NCBI GenBank assembly: GCA_009773475.1
Contig: WSXV01000002.1
Coordinates: 412,578 to 476,577 of the forward strand
From: Desulfobulbaceae bacterium
GTDB lineage: Bacteria; Desulfobacterota; Desulfobulbia; Desulfobulbales; Desulfocapsaceae
Reading direction: 5' to 3'
DNA: 64,000 bases
In this document: piece by piece, positions 37,074 to 47,209 of the stretch
How positions within the stretch are numbered: position 1 is the first letter of the stretch
Layout of the letters: each line of letters starts with the position of its first letter
Program-made: the position numbers and the translations under genes
Notes under the pieces: model-generated
Seen by the model: only the letters and a program-made list of their open reading frames with translations
The model's database searches: none
Told to the model about the DNA's origin: nothing

Positions 37074-37111
37074 GAGCCAAGCACGGTGTCTGTGTTTGGC
37101 TCTTTTTTTTT
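37074..37111 (+). terminator. Rho-independent terminator after tRNA-Pro
   Basis: GAGCCAAGCAC...GTGTTTGGCTC followed by a T-tract. Confidence 0.85.
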
Positions 37112-37161
37112 GAGCTCCTTTCTGCAAGCTCATTTTTTAAGGAGTGGGAGAATCAATTTTT

Positions 37162-38079
37162 ATGATTGATCTGGATAGTAAGCCAATTCGTTCGGGGATG
37201 GTGGCCATTGTCGGGCCCCCCAATGCCGGCAAGTCAACCCTGATGAACGGGCTGCTGGAGCAGAAGATCTCCATTGTCTCTCCCAAGCCCCAGACCACCC
37301 GTAACCGAATCCTGGGGATTATGAACGGGCCGGAGTATCAGATCGTCCTGCTCGACACTCCTGGTCTGCACAAGGCACGCGAACCGCTGAATCAGGAGAT
37401 GGTGCGCATTGCCCTGGAAAGCCTCCATGAGGTGGATGCGGTTCTTTACATGATTGATGTCTCCCTCCCCCTGCCGGAGAAGCTGAAGGCGGAGAAGGGC
37501 GAGGAGCTGGCGGGGTATATGGAGCAGGTGAGCTGCCCGGTGATACTGGTCTTGAACAAGGTCGATCTGCTGAATAAGGAAAAGCTGCTGGCAATGATTC
37601 AGGCCTATGCCGATTTTTTTCCTTTTCATGCGGTGATCCCCATGTCGGCACTGCACGGTGACGGCACGGATCGTCTGCTGGCTGAGCTTTTGCAGGTACT
37701 GCCCGTGGGGCCGCGCTATTATCCCGAAGATATCCCCACCGATGCCACCGAGCGTTTTCTGGTGGCTGAAATCATCCGCGAGAAGGTCTTTCTCCTCACT
37801 GGCGAAGAAATACCGTATTCCACGGCAGTACTCATTGAATCGTTCAAGGAGGATCCGGCAAAAGGGCTGATTACCATCCATGGCGCCATTGTCCTTGAAC
37901 GGGAGTCGCAGAAGGGGATCGTTATCGGCAAGGGCGGTCTGAAGCTGAAGAGCATCGGCACGGCTGCCCGTAAGGATATTGAAAGGTTGCTGGATCAGAA
38001 GGTGCTGTTGAAGCTCTTCGTCAAGGTACGGAAGAACTGGTCACGGGATGAGAAGTTCTTGAAAGAATTGGGATTTTAG
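37162..38079 (+). CDS. era: GTPase Era
   Basis: RSGMVAIVGPPNAGKSTLMNGLLEQKISIVSPKPQTTRNRILGI; C-terminal KH region GIVIGKGGLKLKSIGTAARKDIERLL. Confidence 0.98.
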   Translation: MIDLDSKPIRSGMVAIVGPPNAGKSTLMNGLLEQKISIVSPKPQTTRNRILGIMNGPEYQIVLLDTPGLHKAREPLNQEMVRIALESLHEVDAVLYMIDVSLPLPEKLKAEKGEELAGYMEQVSCPVILVLNKVDLLNKEKLLAMIQAYADFFPFHAVIPMSALHGDGTDRLLAELLQVLPVGPRYYPEDIPTDATERFLVAEIIREKVFLLTGEEIPYSTAVLIESFKEDPAKGLITIHGAIVLERESQKGIVIGKGGLKLKSIGTAARKDIERLLDQKVLLKLFVKVRKNWSRDEKFLKELGF

Positions 38080-38342
38080 GTGCCGTTGCTCAGCAAACAA
38101 TGTTTTTTTTGTTTGCTGAGCTTACGGCACCTTATGCCACATGAGCAAAACAGCCAATCTTTTCCGGCTGATTTTGCTTGAGTGGCTGCGGCCCGGAGCA
38201 AGCAATCTGGAATAGAGGGCAATGTTTTTTTTGTTTGCTGAGCAACGGCACCTTATGCCACATGAGCAAAACAGCCAATCTTTTCCGGCTGATTTTGCTT
38301 GAGTGGCTGCAGCCCAGAGCAAGCAATCCGCAATACCTGCCT
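38079..38342. repeat. Double-hairpin element B: long stem overlapping the era stop codon, then two ~122-bp tandem units
   Basis: GGTGCCGT..GCTCAGCAAACA..TGTTTGCTGAGC..ACGGCACC (38079-38131), then TTATGCC and hairpin GCCACATGAGCAAAACAGCC-aatcttttcc-GGCTGATTTTGCTTGAGTGGC (38136-38186). Second unit starts 38221. Confidence 0.92.
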
Positions 38343-38365
38343 TTGCCCAAAGGTCGGATTTTTTC

Positions 38366-39781
38366 TTACTCCTTGGCTGGACTTGGCTCTTTTTTGCCGG
38401 CATCGCCTGTGGAAGATACAATCAGATCCTTGAGGGCATCCAGGGCGGCGCGAAGCTGGTTGTCTTTGTCTAGACGGATTTCACTGTTTCTAGAGCTTTC
38501 GGCAGCGTCAGATGGCTCTTCGGATTTCCCCTTTGGCTCCGGTTCGTTTTGAGGAGTGGTGACCGTGGGTTTACTGACGGGAGCCGATTTCTGTTTCGGC
38601 TCTTCTGCTTGGGTGGGATTAGAGATATGGTTTTTCAGGTCAGCTTCTTTGATACTGATCGGGGACTGGCCGTTTTTATTTTTTTCGTCACTGGGAACAT
38701 CCACGTCAGGAGTGATCCCGGTGGCCTGAATGGAGCGACCGTTCGGGGTGTAGTAGCGGGCGGTGGTCATCCGCAACCCCGCGCCCTCCGGCAAAGGCAG
38801 AATGGTCTGGACCGAACCTTTCCCAAAGGTCTTGGTGCCGACAATGGTGCCGCGTTTGTGATCCTGAATGGCGCCGGTGACAATTTCAGAGGCGCTGGCC
38901 GAACCTTCATTGACTAACACTACTAAGGGGAAAAGATTCTTGCCGCCATTGCTATGGGCCTGGAAAGTCATATTCTGCTCTTTGACCCGTCCCTTGGTGT
39001 AGACCACCAGGCCGCCATCAAGAAAGATGTCGGCCACCGAGACGGCCTGATCCAGCAATCCTCCTGGATTATTGCGCAGGTCAAGGATCAGCCCGGTTAT
39101 GGGGTATTGTGACTGGAGTTTTTGAAGGGCTTCTTTAACATCCTTGGTCGTCTGACTCTGAAAATTGGTGATGCGGATATAGGCCAGCCCAGGCTCCATG
39201 AAGGTCTTCTTGACGCTGTGCAGGGGAATGGTTTCCCGGGTCAGGGTGAAAACCTTGAGCTCCTTCCAGCCTTCGCGATGAATGGCCAGGTTGACTTTTG
39301 TCCCTTGCGGCCCTCGCAGCTTCTTGATGGCGTCCATGGGGGTCATATTCTGGGTCTGTTCGCCATCGATCTTGACAATCTTGTCTTTTGCCTTCAGTCC
39401 CACCCGGTCAGCCGGTGTTCCTTCTATGGGCGAGACCACGAGGAGCACACCCTCTTCCGTGATGACCTCAATGCCGATCCCGCTGAAGCTTCCTTCCGTC
39501 TCTTCCTGTAACTCCTTGAAATCCTCAGGTTTAAGATAGGACGAGTGGGGGTCCAGGGAGAGCAGCATGCCGCTGATCGCCCCTTCCATCACCTTTTTGG
39601 CATTAATGTCATCGACATAATTCTCTTGCAGGATGCTTAAGACATTGGCAAAGGTTTCAAGCTGCTGGTAGGTGGATTGCCGCTCCTGCTGGGAAATTTC
39701 GGCGTACGCCTGCATGGGCAGGCAGCAGATGAGGATGGTCAAGGTGCCCTGGCGGAGCAAAGAGCTGGTTGATCGATACAT
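38366..39781 (-). CDS. ctpA: S41 family carboxy-terminal processing peptidase
   Basis: PDZ and S41 motifs: GIGIEVITEEGVLLVVSPIEGTPADRVGLKAKDKIVKIDGE...LDLRNNPGGLLDQAVSVADIFL...LVNEGSASASEIVTGAIQDHKRGTIVGTKTFGKGSVQT. Confidence 0.97.
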   Translation of the reverse strand: MYRSTSSLLRQGTLTILICCLPMQAYAEISQQERQSTYQQLETFANVLSILQENYVDDINAKKVMEGAISGMLLSLDPHSSYLKPEDFKELQEETEGSFSGIGIEVITEEGVLLVVSPIEGTPADRVGLKAKDKIVKIDGEQTQNMTPMDAIKKLRGPQGTKVNLAIHREGWKELKVFTLTRETIPLHSVKKTFMEPGLAYIRITNFQSQTTKDVKEALQKLQSQYPITGLILDLRNNPGGLLDQAVSVADIFLDGGLVVYTKGRVKEQNMTFQAHSNGGKNLFPLVVLVNEGSASASEIVTGAIQDHKRGTIVGTKTFGKGSVQTILPLPEGAGLRMTTARYYTPNGRSIQATGITPDVDVPSDEKNKNGQSPISIKEADLKNHISNPTQAEEPKQKSAPVSKPTVTTPQNEPEPKGKSEEPSDAAESSRNSEIRLDKDNQLRAALDALKDLIVSSTGDAGKKEPSPAKE

Positions 39782-40024
39782 ATTTATTGGACGCTTGGAA
39801 AAAAAGTGAAGATTGTCTGCTTAGCCTGGTTGTAAAAAAATTTGACGGGGCTTATCGCCTAAACCATGCAGCGTATGGAGTGTCAATTGGGGGGGCGTCA
39901 TCGCCGGTTATTCTATTGATATCATCAACTGAAACGAGAAATCAAGATAGTTTCGGTACTGCCCTCGTATTGACGACCATGTTCATAACACACATTTGAT
40001 TGATAATCATTGTAACTCCTTGTG

Positions 40025-41299
40025 TCAGGGGAGAGAAAGTTTATTTTTATCCAGCCAGAGCAGTGGGTCTTCCGTCTCCCTGCCGTGGCGGATTTCAATG
40101 TAGAGCCCTTCTTCCATCAAGTTTGCGGTCTCCCCGGTAATGCCAATGTCTTCTTCTGCAATGACCTTGTCCCCCTCTTTTTTCAAGAGTGTTTCTATCC
40201 TCGAGATAACGGTAGCGTATTGAAAGCCGTGGTCAATGATGAGGGTATTGCCATATTCGGGCAGGTATCCGGCATAGCTGACCGTCCCCTCAAAAATTGA
40301 TTTGACCTTGGTTCCATTGGGGCTGTCAATGCTAATGCCGGTGGTGATTCCTGTCGTCCCTGTTTTACTTTTGCCGGGCTGTCCGTACAGACTGAGCACC
40401 TTGCCGTGCACTGGCGGAGGCAGTTTCCCCTTGTTGAGGGAAAATCCCTGGCTGAGGGCTTCCTTTTTCTGCTGCATGATTGCCAGTTGGGCTGAGAGGG
40501 TATCGGCCTGTTGTTGAATTTCTTGAGCTGCCTGCTCATGGAGTTTCGTCTGGGTCTGGATCTGGGTGAGCAGCTCGTTTTTCTCCCGGCTGGTTTTCTC
40601 CAGGGCTTCTTTCTCTTGACTTGCCTGGGCGATAAAAGTCTCCAGCAGGTTTCTTTCCAGGGTCAGGGCCTTCTTGCTGCGCTCCAGCCCTGAAAGGGTT
40701 TCCCGGTAATGCTCCAGAAGGTTATTGTCGTACTGGAGCAGGGCGCTGAAGCCGTCCTGGATGCTGAGCAGCTCGGGCAGGCTCTGTGCGGAGAAGGCCA
40801 CATTGATCATCCCGATCTCGCCGGTTTTATAGTAAGCCGTGATCCGTTTTTGCAGGTGTGTCTGGGCCTTTTGTTTTTCGGCCTGGATGGGGAGGATCTC
40901 CCTTTCCTTGGTCACGATCATCTCCTCCTGGCGGGCCATGGAGTCCTCGAGTGATGCCAGCTTCGCACGATGTTTCTCAAGGTCTGCGTTCAGGATTGCA
41001 AGCTCGGCCAGCAGTGCCATTTCCTGGGCGATGTTTTCCTGGGCTTTTTCCTGCTGCTGCTGCACGCCTTCCTGCAATTGGTGGACGGAGATACTTTGGC
41101 TTTTAATCTTTTGCTCTAGGCTCTTCTTCTCAACTTTCCAGTCTGCAGCCTGGCTGAAAGAGATGGGGAAAATGAATAAAAACAGGAACAACAGGCAGGA
41201 AATGGTGGGGGAAGGCCAGGACTTGCATTGACACCCAAGTGGCCCAAAGCAGGAAGCGTTGCTGGAAATACAATGAGTGACGGTCTGTGGGCTTTTCAT
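40025..41299 (-). CDS. envC: Murein hydrolase activator EnvC family (coiled coil plus LytM/M23)
   Basis: Long coiled coil, then GISIDSPNGTKVKSIFEGTVSYAGYLPEYGNTLIIDHGFQYATVIS; adjacent to ftsX. Confidence 0.88.
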   Translation of the reverse strand: MKSPQTVTHCISSNASCFGPLGCQCKSWPSPTISCLLFLFLFIFPISFSQAADWKVEKKSLEQKIKSQSISVHQLQEGVQQQQEKAQENIAQEMALLAELAILNADLEKHRAKLASLEDSMARQEEMIVTKEREILPIQAEKQKAQTHLQKRITAYYKTGEIGMINVAFSAQSLPELLSIQDGFSALLQYDNNLLEHYRETLSGLERSKKALTLERNLLETFIAQASQEKEALEKTSREKNELLTQIQTQTKLHEQAAQEIQQQADTLSAQLAIMQQKKEALSQGFSLNKGKLPPPVHGKVLSLYGQPGKSKTGTTGITTGISIDSPNGTKVKSIFEGTVSYAGYLPEYGNTLIIDHGFQYATVISRIETLLKKEGDKVIAEEDIGITGETANLMEEGLYIEIRHGRETEDPLLWLDKNKLSLP

Positions 41300-41318
41300 C
41301 CTGGACTCAAGGAGTGGA

Positions 41319-42206
41319 TCAGACGCGTAAGAATTTCTGCATGGAGGCATAACTGCCGACGGTGCAAAGGACAATGGAGAGAGCAATAATGATGCTGATG
41401 ATGGTGAATGGGAAAAAGGTAAAGGTCAAAAGATTAAAGAACCCGGCACCGGAAATATGGTGGGTTGTCCATTGAAAGAGGGTGTAGAGCGCGCTCAGTC
41501 CCAGAAGCGCGCCCGCAAGACCCTGGAGAAGTCCTTCCAGAAGAAAGGGGGTGCGGATATAACTGTTGGTGGCGCCCACGAGTTTCAGGAGTTCCAACTC
41601 TTCTTGTCTGCCAAAGATGGTCAGGCGGATGGTGGAGGCCACCATGAAGGTGGCGGTCAGGATGAGCAGGCTGCCGCTGAGCAGAACAATAATGGAGAGG
41701 AGCTGGGTAAAAGAATAAAAGCGCTCCACCCATTGCTGGCCGTATTGAACCTTCTGGCTGCCCGGCAAGGTGGCCAGGTATTCAGAAAAGAGCTTGACGT
41801 GGCGAAGACTGCGCAGGGTTTTCAGGGGCACCACTTCAATGGAGGCAGGCAGAAAGTCCGTGGGCATGTCGGCCAGGATTTCACGGTTGTCGCCAAGTTG
41901 TTGGGCAAAACGATTGAAGGCCTCTTCTTTTGAGATGAACCTGATCTTTTCAACCTGGTCAAACTGAGTGATCTTGAGACGAAGCTGCTCCTGCATTTCA
42001 GGACCGGGCTCGTCTTCCAGGTAAACCACAAGATGGAGGTTGTCGCTGAGCTTGTCGCCGACGCTGAGCATGTTGAGATAGATCAGATAGAAAAACGAAA
42101 AAATAAGCACCGAAAGACTCACGGTCAGACAGGTTATGAGTTGAGTCGCCCAGGTCTGGCGCAGGTTCCGGCCTGTCTGACGGATAACGGCAAACCAGAA
42201 ATTCAT
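41319..42206 (-). CDS. ftsX: Cell division permease FtsX
   Basis: Four-TM FtsX topology, SVLIFSFFYLIYLNM...KLVGATNSYIRTPFLLEGLLQGLAGALLG; overlaps ftsE. Confidence 0.95.
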   Translation of the reverse strand: MNFWFAVIRQTGRNLRQTWATQLITCLTVSLSVLIFSFFYLIYLNMLSVGDKLSDNLHLVVYLEDEPGPEMQEQLRLKITQFDQVEKIRFISKEEAFNRFAQQLGDNREILADMPTDFLPASIEVVPLKTLRSLRHVKLFSEYLATLPGSQKVQYGQQWVERFYSFTQLLSIIVLLSGSLLILTATFMVASTIRLTIFGRQEELELLKLVGATNSYIRTPFLLEGLLQGLAGALLGLSALYTLFQWTTHHISGAGFFNLLTFTFFPFTIISIIIALSIVLCTVGSYASMQKFLRV

Positions 42207-42943
42207 GGCATATCACCGCTTTTATCCGCCAGGTCAGTGGCGTTCAGGGCGTCTGCGGCGAGGGGTTGTTCGGAGCCGGTCCCTCGGGTCAGCGATGCGA
42301 TTTTTCCGTCATGCAGTTTCATGATGCGATGGCTTGTATGCCGGTAAATGGCCTCATCATGGGTAACGATGACCACCGTTGCGCCGGAGTGGTTGCATCT
42401 GGTCAGCAGATCCATGACCTGCTCGGTGCTGGCGGCATCGAGGTTGCCGGTGGGCTCATCAACGAGGATCAGGGTGGGGGAGTTGGCAACGGCCCGTGCC
42501 AGGGCGACGCGCTGCTGTTCCCCGCGTGAGAGGTCGCCGGTGAGGATGTCATGTTTGTCTTCAAGCTGGAGTTGGGCCAGCAGGTTTCTGACCCGGTCGT
42601 GAATAATATGGGGCTTTTTATAGGAGACTTCCATGGAGATGGCAATATTTTCGGCCACTGTCCGATTGGTCAGCAGGCGAAAATCCTGATAGGCCATCCC
42701 CACCCTCTGTCGCAGTTTGGCGAGTTTGTTACCGGTGACCTGGTGAATGTTCATACCGGCGATTTCAATGAGGCCATTGCTGGGTTTTTCCATGTTGCAG
42801 AGCAGCTTCAGCAGGGTGGTCTTGCCCGCGCCGCTCTTGCCAATGAGAAAGAACATCTCGCCACTGGCGATGGTAATCGAGATATCAGCCAGGGCAGTCA
42901 CGTTTGGCGGATAGCTCTTGGTCACCTTGATGATCTCAATCAT
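42203..42943 (-). CDS. ftsE: Cell division ATP-binding protein FtsE
   Basis: [48 protein letters not shown]...[32 protein letters not shown]. Confidence 0.95.
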   Translation of the reverse strand: MIEIIKVTKSYPPNVTALADISITIASGEMFFLIGKSGAGKTTLLKLLCNMEKPSNGLIEIAGMNIHQVTGNKLAKLRQRVGMAYQDFRLLTNRTVAENIAISMEVSYKKPHIIHDRVRNLLAQLQLEDKHDILTGDLSRGEQQRVALARAVANSPTLILVDEPTGNLDAASTEQVMDLLTRCNHSGATVVIVTHDEAIYRHTSHRIMKLHDGKIASLTRGTGSEQPLAADALNATDLADKSGDMP

Positions 42944-43042
42944 GGCGGTGCCAGAGGAGCTTGTGGCCTCGTCCGGTGGGGCGGCTTGCCTATTCATGGG
43001 GAATGGGCAGTTGACCGGTATGACGGAATTTCTGGTGAACGG

Positions 43043-43813
43043 TCACGGCGCTTCTCCGGCAAAGATGGTGTCAAAAATGGCGGTGATGGTTTGGATGATC
43101 TCGGGGTCATCGCCAAGTTCAAGGCAGGATTTGCCGCTCAACTCCTGATCAATCAAGGCATTGCTGGCCGGGATGATGCCACCCAGGGTCATTCCCGTTT
43201 CATCCACGGCGGCATGGATCTTCTCCTGGAGCAGATTCGGCACGGGACTTGGGGCGCGATTCACCAGCAGGTACTGATGTTTGACGTCAAGGCCTAAGGG
43301 GATGGTGATATCGGATATGCGTTTGGCGGTGAGGATGCCGCGGGCGGAAGGGTCGGAGGTGATAAAGAGGTAGTCGATGGTGCGCAGGTTCATCCGGCTC
43401 AGGTGCTCCATGCCAGCCTCGTTATCGACGATGATATAGCGATAATTCACTGACAGCCGGTCCATGGTCATGGCCAGATACTGGTTGGCAGCGCAGTAAC
43501 AGCCGGGACCGTCCGGCTGGCCCATGACCAGAAGGTCAAAGCCGTCTTCTTCGATGAGCGCCTGGTGGATCTTCAGTTCCATGAACTGATCCCGGCTCAT
43601 GCCGGCAGGCACTTCCCCTTTCAGCTCTTTTCGGATCCTGCCCAGGGTCATCCCCACCTCAACCCCGAGCAGTTCATTAAGATTGGCGTTGGCGTCGGCA
43701 TCCACCAGCAGGAGCGGGGTCATCTTTTTCTGGAGGAGATATCTGGCCAGCAGGGCGGATGTGGTGGTCTTGCCGGTCCCGCCTTTGCCGGCCATGGCGA
43801 TTACTTGTGTCAT
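43043..43813 (-). CDS. cooC: CooC-like P-loop ATPase (CODH/ACS nickel-insertion family)
   Basis: MTQVIAMAGKGGTGKTTTSALLARYLLQKKMTPLLLVDADANANLNELLGVEV...GQPDGPGCYCAANQYL. Confidence 0.85.
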   Translation of the reverse strand: MTQVIAMAGKGGTGKTTTSALLARYLLQKKMTPLLLVDADANANLNELLGVEVGMTLGRIRKELKGEVPAGMSRDQFMELKIHQALIEEDGFDLLVMGQPDGPGCYCAANQYLAMTMDRLSVNYRYIIVDNEAGMEHLSRMNLRTIDYLFITSDPSARGILTAKRISDITIPLGLDVKHQYLLVNRAPSPVPNLLQEKIHAAVDETGMTLGGIIPASNALIDQELSGKSCLELGDDPEIIQTITAIFDTIFAGEAP

Positions 43814-44383
43814 TGTGTGCTCTGGTTGCGGAGGGCTGGTTCCATGGTTTATCAACTTTATGGTGCAACGAATGCTCTCATTCTTATAATGAAGACTGTA
43901 CTTTATGTCAAATCAAAGGTGGTCCTTGGAGTTGAATGATGATAGTGCAAGAGATGCCGGGGCTGGTTTTTAGGCCATTGACGGATGGGATGGGGGTATT
44001 TTGGCGAGGATGGGGCTTTGCCGGACTATTTTTGTGATGGTGACTTACTTTCCCCTTGCAACTTGATACCCAGTTGGTATTTTTATAGATTTTGTATGAA
44101 AAGAAGGAACAAGGGGAGTACATTGTCAACAGTTAGTTTGTTCCTGATAATTCTATTTTTGTATCGCAGTAAATATCTTTGCGATGGCGCTTCACCATTC
44201 CTGGCGTGGAGGCCACCCAAGCGGCTGCTTTGCAGTGCCACAGCGCCGGCGGCCCCGGCTCTTGTGCTGTTTTGGGGCTGGTTGCTTGGCTTTTACGTTC
44301 GAGACTCGAATGTAGCCTGGAACAAGATGTTTGCTTCTATAATTTGCCGGCACGCCGTGACTTGCTGAAGAAAGGAGAACACC

Positions 44384-47209
44384 ATGGATTACAGGGACAC
44401 CCTGAATCTGCCCCGGACCAATTTTAACATGAAGGCGAATCTGTCTCAGAAAGAGCCGCAGTTATTGAAACGCTGGGAGAACGAAAATCTGTATGGCCAG
44501 TTGCAGGAGATGGGGAAAGACAAGCCTCTTTATGTGCTTCACGACGGCCCCCCGTATGCCAATGGGCATATCCACCTGGGGACGGCCTTTAATAAGATTC
44601 TCAAGGATATAATCCTGAAATCCCGGCGCATGGCCGGGTTCCGGGCCCCGTACATCCCCGGCTGGGATTGTCACGGCCTGCCCATTGAGCACAATGTGGA
44701 CAAGGAGCTGGGGGATAAGAAGAAAGAAATCCCCAAGCTGTCCAAGCGGGGTGCCTGTCGCAAGTACGCGGAAAAGTGGGTCAAGACCCAGAAAGCCGAG
44801 TTCAGGCGCTTAGGTGTTCTTGGCGATTGGGATAAGCCCTATCTGACCATGAATCATGAGTATGAGGCGGTTATCGCCCGGGAATTCAACCGCTTTCTGC
44901 TGTCTGGCTCGGTGGTTCGCAACAAGAAACCGGTCTTCTGGTGCTCCACCTGTACCACTGCCTTGGCAGAGGCCGAGGTGGAGTATCACGATCACACCTC
45001 ACCTTCCATCTATGTGAAGTTCCCGGTGGCTGACGACCTCTCAGATATCGATCCGGCCCTTGCCGGCAAGAAGGTGGCGGTGCTTATCTGGACCACCACC
45101 CCCTGGACCCTGCCCGCTAATCTGGCCGTGGCCTTTCATCCGGATTTTGTCTATGCGGCGGTAAAGGTGGCGGGTGAAGTTCTGATTCTGGCCCGGGATC
45201 TGGTGGACAAGGTGATGGCTGAACTGGGGATTGCCGAATTTGCTATTATTGGAACCTTTTCCGCGGCTGGCCTTGAACGCAGGAATTGCCGACACCCGTT
45301 TTTTGATCGCAATTCGCTGATGGTGCTCGCCGATTATGTGACCATTGATGCCGGTACCGGCTGTGTCCATACCGCCCCCGGGCATGGTGCCGACGATTAT
45401 CTGACCGGACTGCGCTATGGTCTGGAGGTCCTGTCGCCGGTGGATAGTGAGGGTTGTTACACCGCTGAGGCTGGTCAGTATCAGGGCCGTCAGATTCCGG
45501 CGGTGAATAAGGAAATCAATGCGGATATGCGGGCCACCGGTGCCTTGCTCCACGAAAGCAGCATCTCCCACAGCTATCCCCATTGCTGGCGGTGTAAGAA
45601 GCCGGTGATGTACCGGGCCACGCCCCAGTGGTTTATCTCCATGGACGAGAACGACCTGCGCACCAAGGCCCTGGCCGAGATTGAAAAAGTGGAGTGGACC
45701 CCGGCCTGGGGGATGCAGCGGATCCAGTCCATGGTGACGAACCGGCCGGACTGGTGCCTTTCCCGTCAGCGAACCTGGGGGGTGCCGGTTACGGTGTTCA
45801 GTTGTCAGGATTGCGGCGAGGTGGTGAAGAGTGAGGCGCTGGTGGAACGGATTGACACCCTGTTCCGGCAGGAGGGTGCGGATGCCTGGTTCCGTCATGG
45901 AACAGAGGACTTCCTGGAGCCGGGGACCGTATGCGTCAAATGTGGTTCCGCGCGTTTTATCAAGGAAGAGGATATCCTTGATGTCTGGTTTGACTCCGGG
46001 GTGAGTCATGCCGCTGTCTGTGAGGCCCGTGAAGAGCTCGGCTCTCCGGCCGATCTCTATCTGGAGGGCAGCGATCAGCATCGTGGCTGGTTCCAGAGTT
46101 CATTGCTGACGTCAGTGGGCACCCGGGGCCGGGCCCCGTTCAAGGGCGTTCTGACCCATGGCTATGTAGTGGATGGCAAGGGGAAAAAGATGTCCAAGTC
46201 CATCGGCAATGTGGTTGCTCCTCAGGAAGTGATTGATAAGTTCGGTGCCGAGATCCTGCGTCTCTGGGTGGCCAGTGAAGATTACCGCGATGATGTCAAG
46301 GTCTCCGATGAGATCCTCAAGCAGGTGGCCGATGCCTACCGGAAGATCCGCAACACCATTCGCTATATGCTCGGCAACCTCTTTGATTTTGATCCGGCCC
46401 GGGATCGTATTGCGTATGAAGAGCTGCCGCAAATCGATCGTTGGGCCCTGGCCCGTTTCGAGGAGTTGAAGGAAAAGGTGGTAATGGCCTATGAGCGCTA
46501 TGAATTCCACTCGATCCATCAGGGGCTCAACTATTTCAGTGGCATGACCATGAGCGCCTTCTATCTCGACATCCTCAAGGACAGGCTTTACTGTTCGGGA
46601 GCGCAGTCCCTTGCGCGCCGGGCGGCCCAGACCGTCCTCCATGAAATCCTGGATGGATTGTTGCGCCTCATGACCCCGGTGCTCAGTTTTACTGCGGCAG
46701 AGGCCTGGGAGTCGCTCCATGGGCTTGCCCCGGATGTCCCCCTTGATCAGGGGGTCTTTTTTGTCGAGTTCCCCCCTCTCCACCCAGAAAGACGCAATGT
46801 TGAACTGGAACAAAGGTGGGACAAACTGGTGACGGTGCGCTCCGAGATTACCAAGGCCCTTGAGGGGGCCCGGCAGGCAAAGGTGATTGGCCATCCGCTG
46901 GAAGCGGAGGTCCTGCTGCAGGTGAGTGGAGAATGGACGGAGTTTATTGGTCAGGAGTGGCAGACCATTCAAGAGATCTGCATCGTCTCGGAATTGACCC
47001 CGTGCGCTGATTTTGCGGTTCTTGATCTTGTCCCCTATGTCAGCAAAGAGTTGCCAGGGTTGAGTGTGGCGGTGCGTCAGGCACCCGGAGACAAGTGTGA
47101 CCGCTGCTGGATTCGTTCCACCACGGTTGGGCAGGATCAGGCGCATCCGCAGCTTTGCTCTCGCTGTTCTTTGGTGGTGTCGGAGATGGACCTGGGGGCA
47201 TCAGCATAG
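44384..47209 (+). CDS. ileS: Isoleucyl-tRNA synthetase
   Basis: DGPPYANGHIHLGTAFNKILKDIILKSRRMAGFRAPYIPGWDCHGLPIE; KMSKS; C-terminal Zn motif CDRCW...CSRC. Confidence 0.99.
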   Translation: MDYRDTLNLPRTNFNMKANLSQKEPQLLKRWENENLYGQLQEMGKDKPLYVLHDGPPYANGHIHLGTAFNKILKDIILKSRRMAGFRAPYIPGWDCHGLPIEHNVDKELGDKKKEIPKLSKRGACRKYAEKWVKTQKAEFRRLGVLGDWDKPYLTMNHEYEAVIAREFNRFLLSGSVVRNKKPVFWCSTCTTALAEAEVEYHDHTSPSIYVKFPVADDLSDIDPALAGKKVAVLIWTTTPWTLPANLAVAFHPDFVYAAVKVAGEVLILARDLVDKVMAELGIAEFAIIGTFSAAGLERRNCRHPFFDRNSLMVLADYVTIDAGTGCVHTAPGHGADDYLTGLRYGLEVLSPVDSEGCYTAEAGQYQGRQIPAVNKEINADMRATGALLHESSISHSYPHCWRCKKPVMYRATPQWFISMDENDLRTKALAEIEKVEWTPAWGMQRIQSMVTNRPDWCLSRQRTWGVPVTVFSCQDCGEVVKSEALVERIDTLFRQEGADAWFRHGTEDFLEPGTVCVKCGSARFIKEEDILDVWFDSGVSHAAVCEAREELGSPADLYLEGSDQHRGWFQSSLLTSVGTRGRAPFKGVLTHGYVVDGKGKKMSKSIGNVVAPQEVIDKFGAEILRLWVASEDYRDDVKVSDEILKQVADAYRKIRNTIRYMLGNLFDFDPARDRIAYEELPQIDRWALARFEELKEKVVMAYERYEFHSIHQGLNYFSGMTMSAFYLDILKDRLYCSGAQSLARRAAQTVLHEILDGLLRLMTPVLSFTAAEAWESLHGLAPDVPLDQGVFFVEFPPLHPERRNVELEQRWDKLVTVRSEITKALEGARQAKVIGHPLEAEVLLQVSGEWTEFIGQEWQTIQEICIVSELTPCADFAVLDLVPYVSKELPGLSVAVRQAPGDKCDRCWIRSTTVGQDQAHPQLCSRCSLVVSEMDLGASA

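Noticed and set aside
43043-43813. CooC-like gene as marker of a CODH/ACS cluster
   Set aside because: No CODH/ACS genes in the window; no system can be claimed from this gene alone.
45041-47146. Two large minus-strand ORFs (346 and 344 aa)
   Set aside because: Complete antisense shadows of ileS; codon-bias artefacts.
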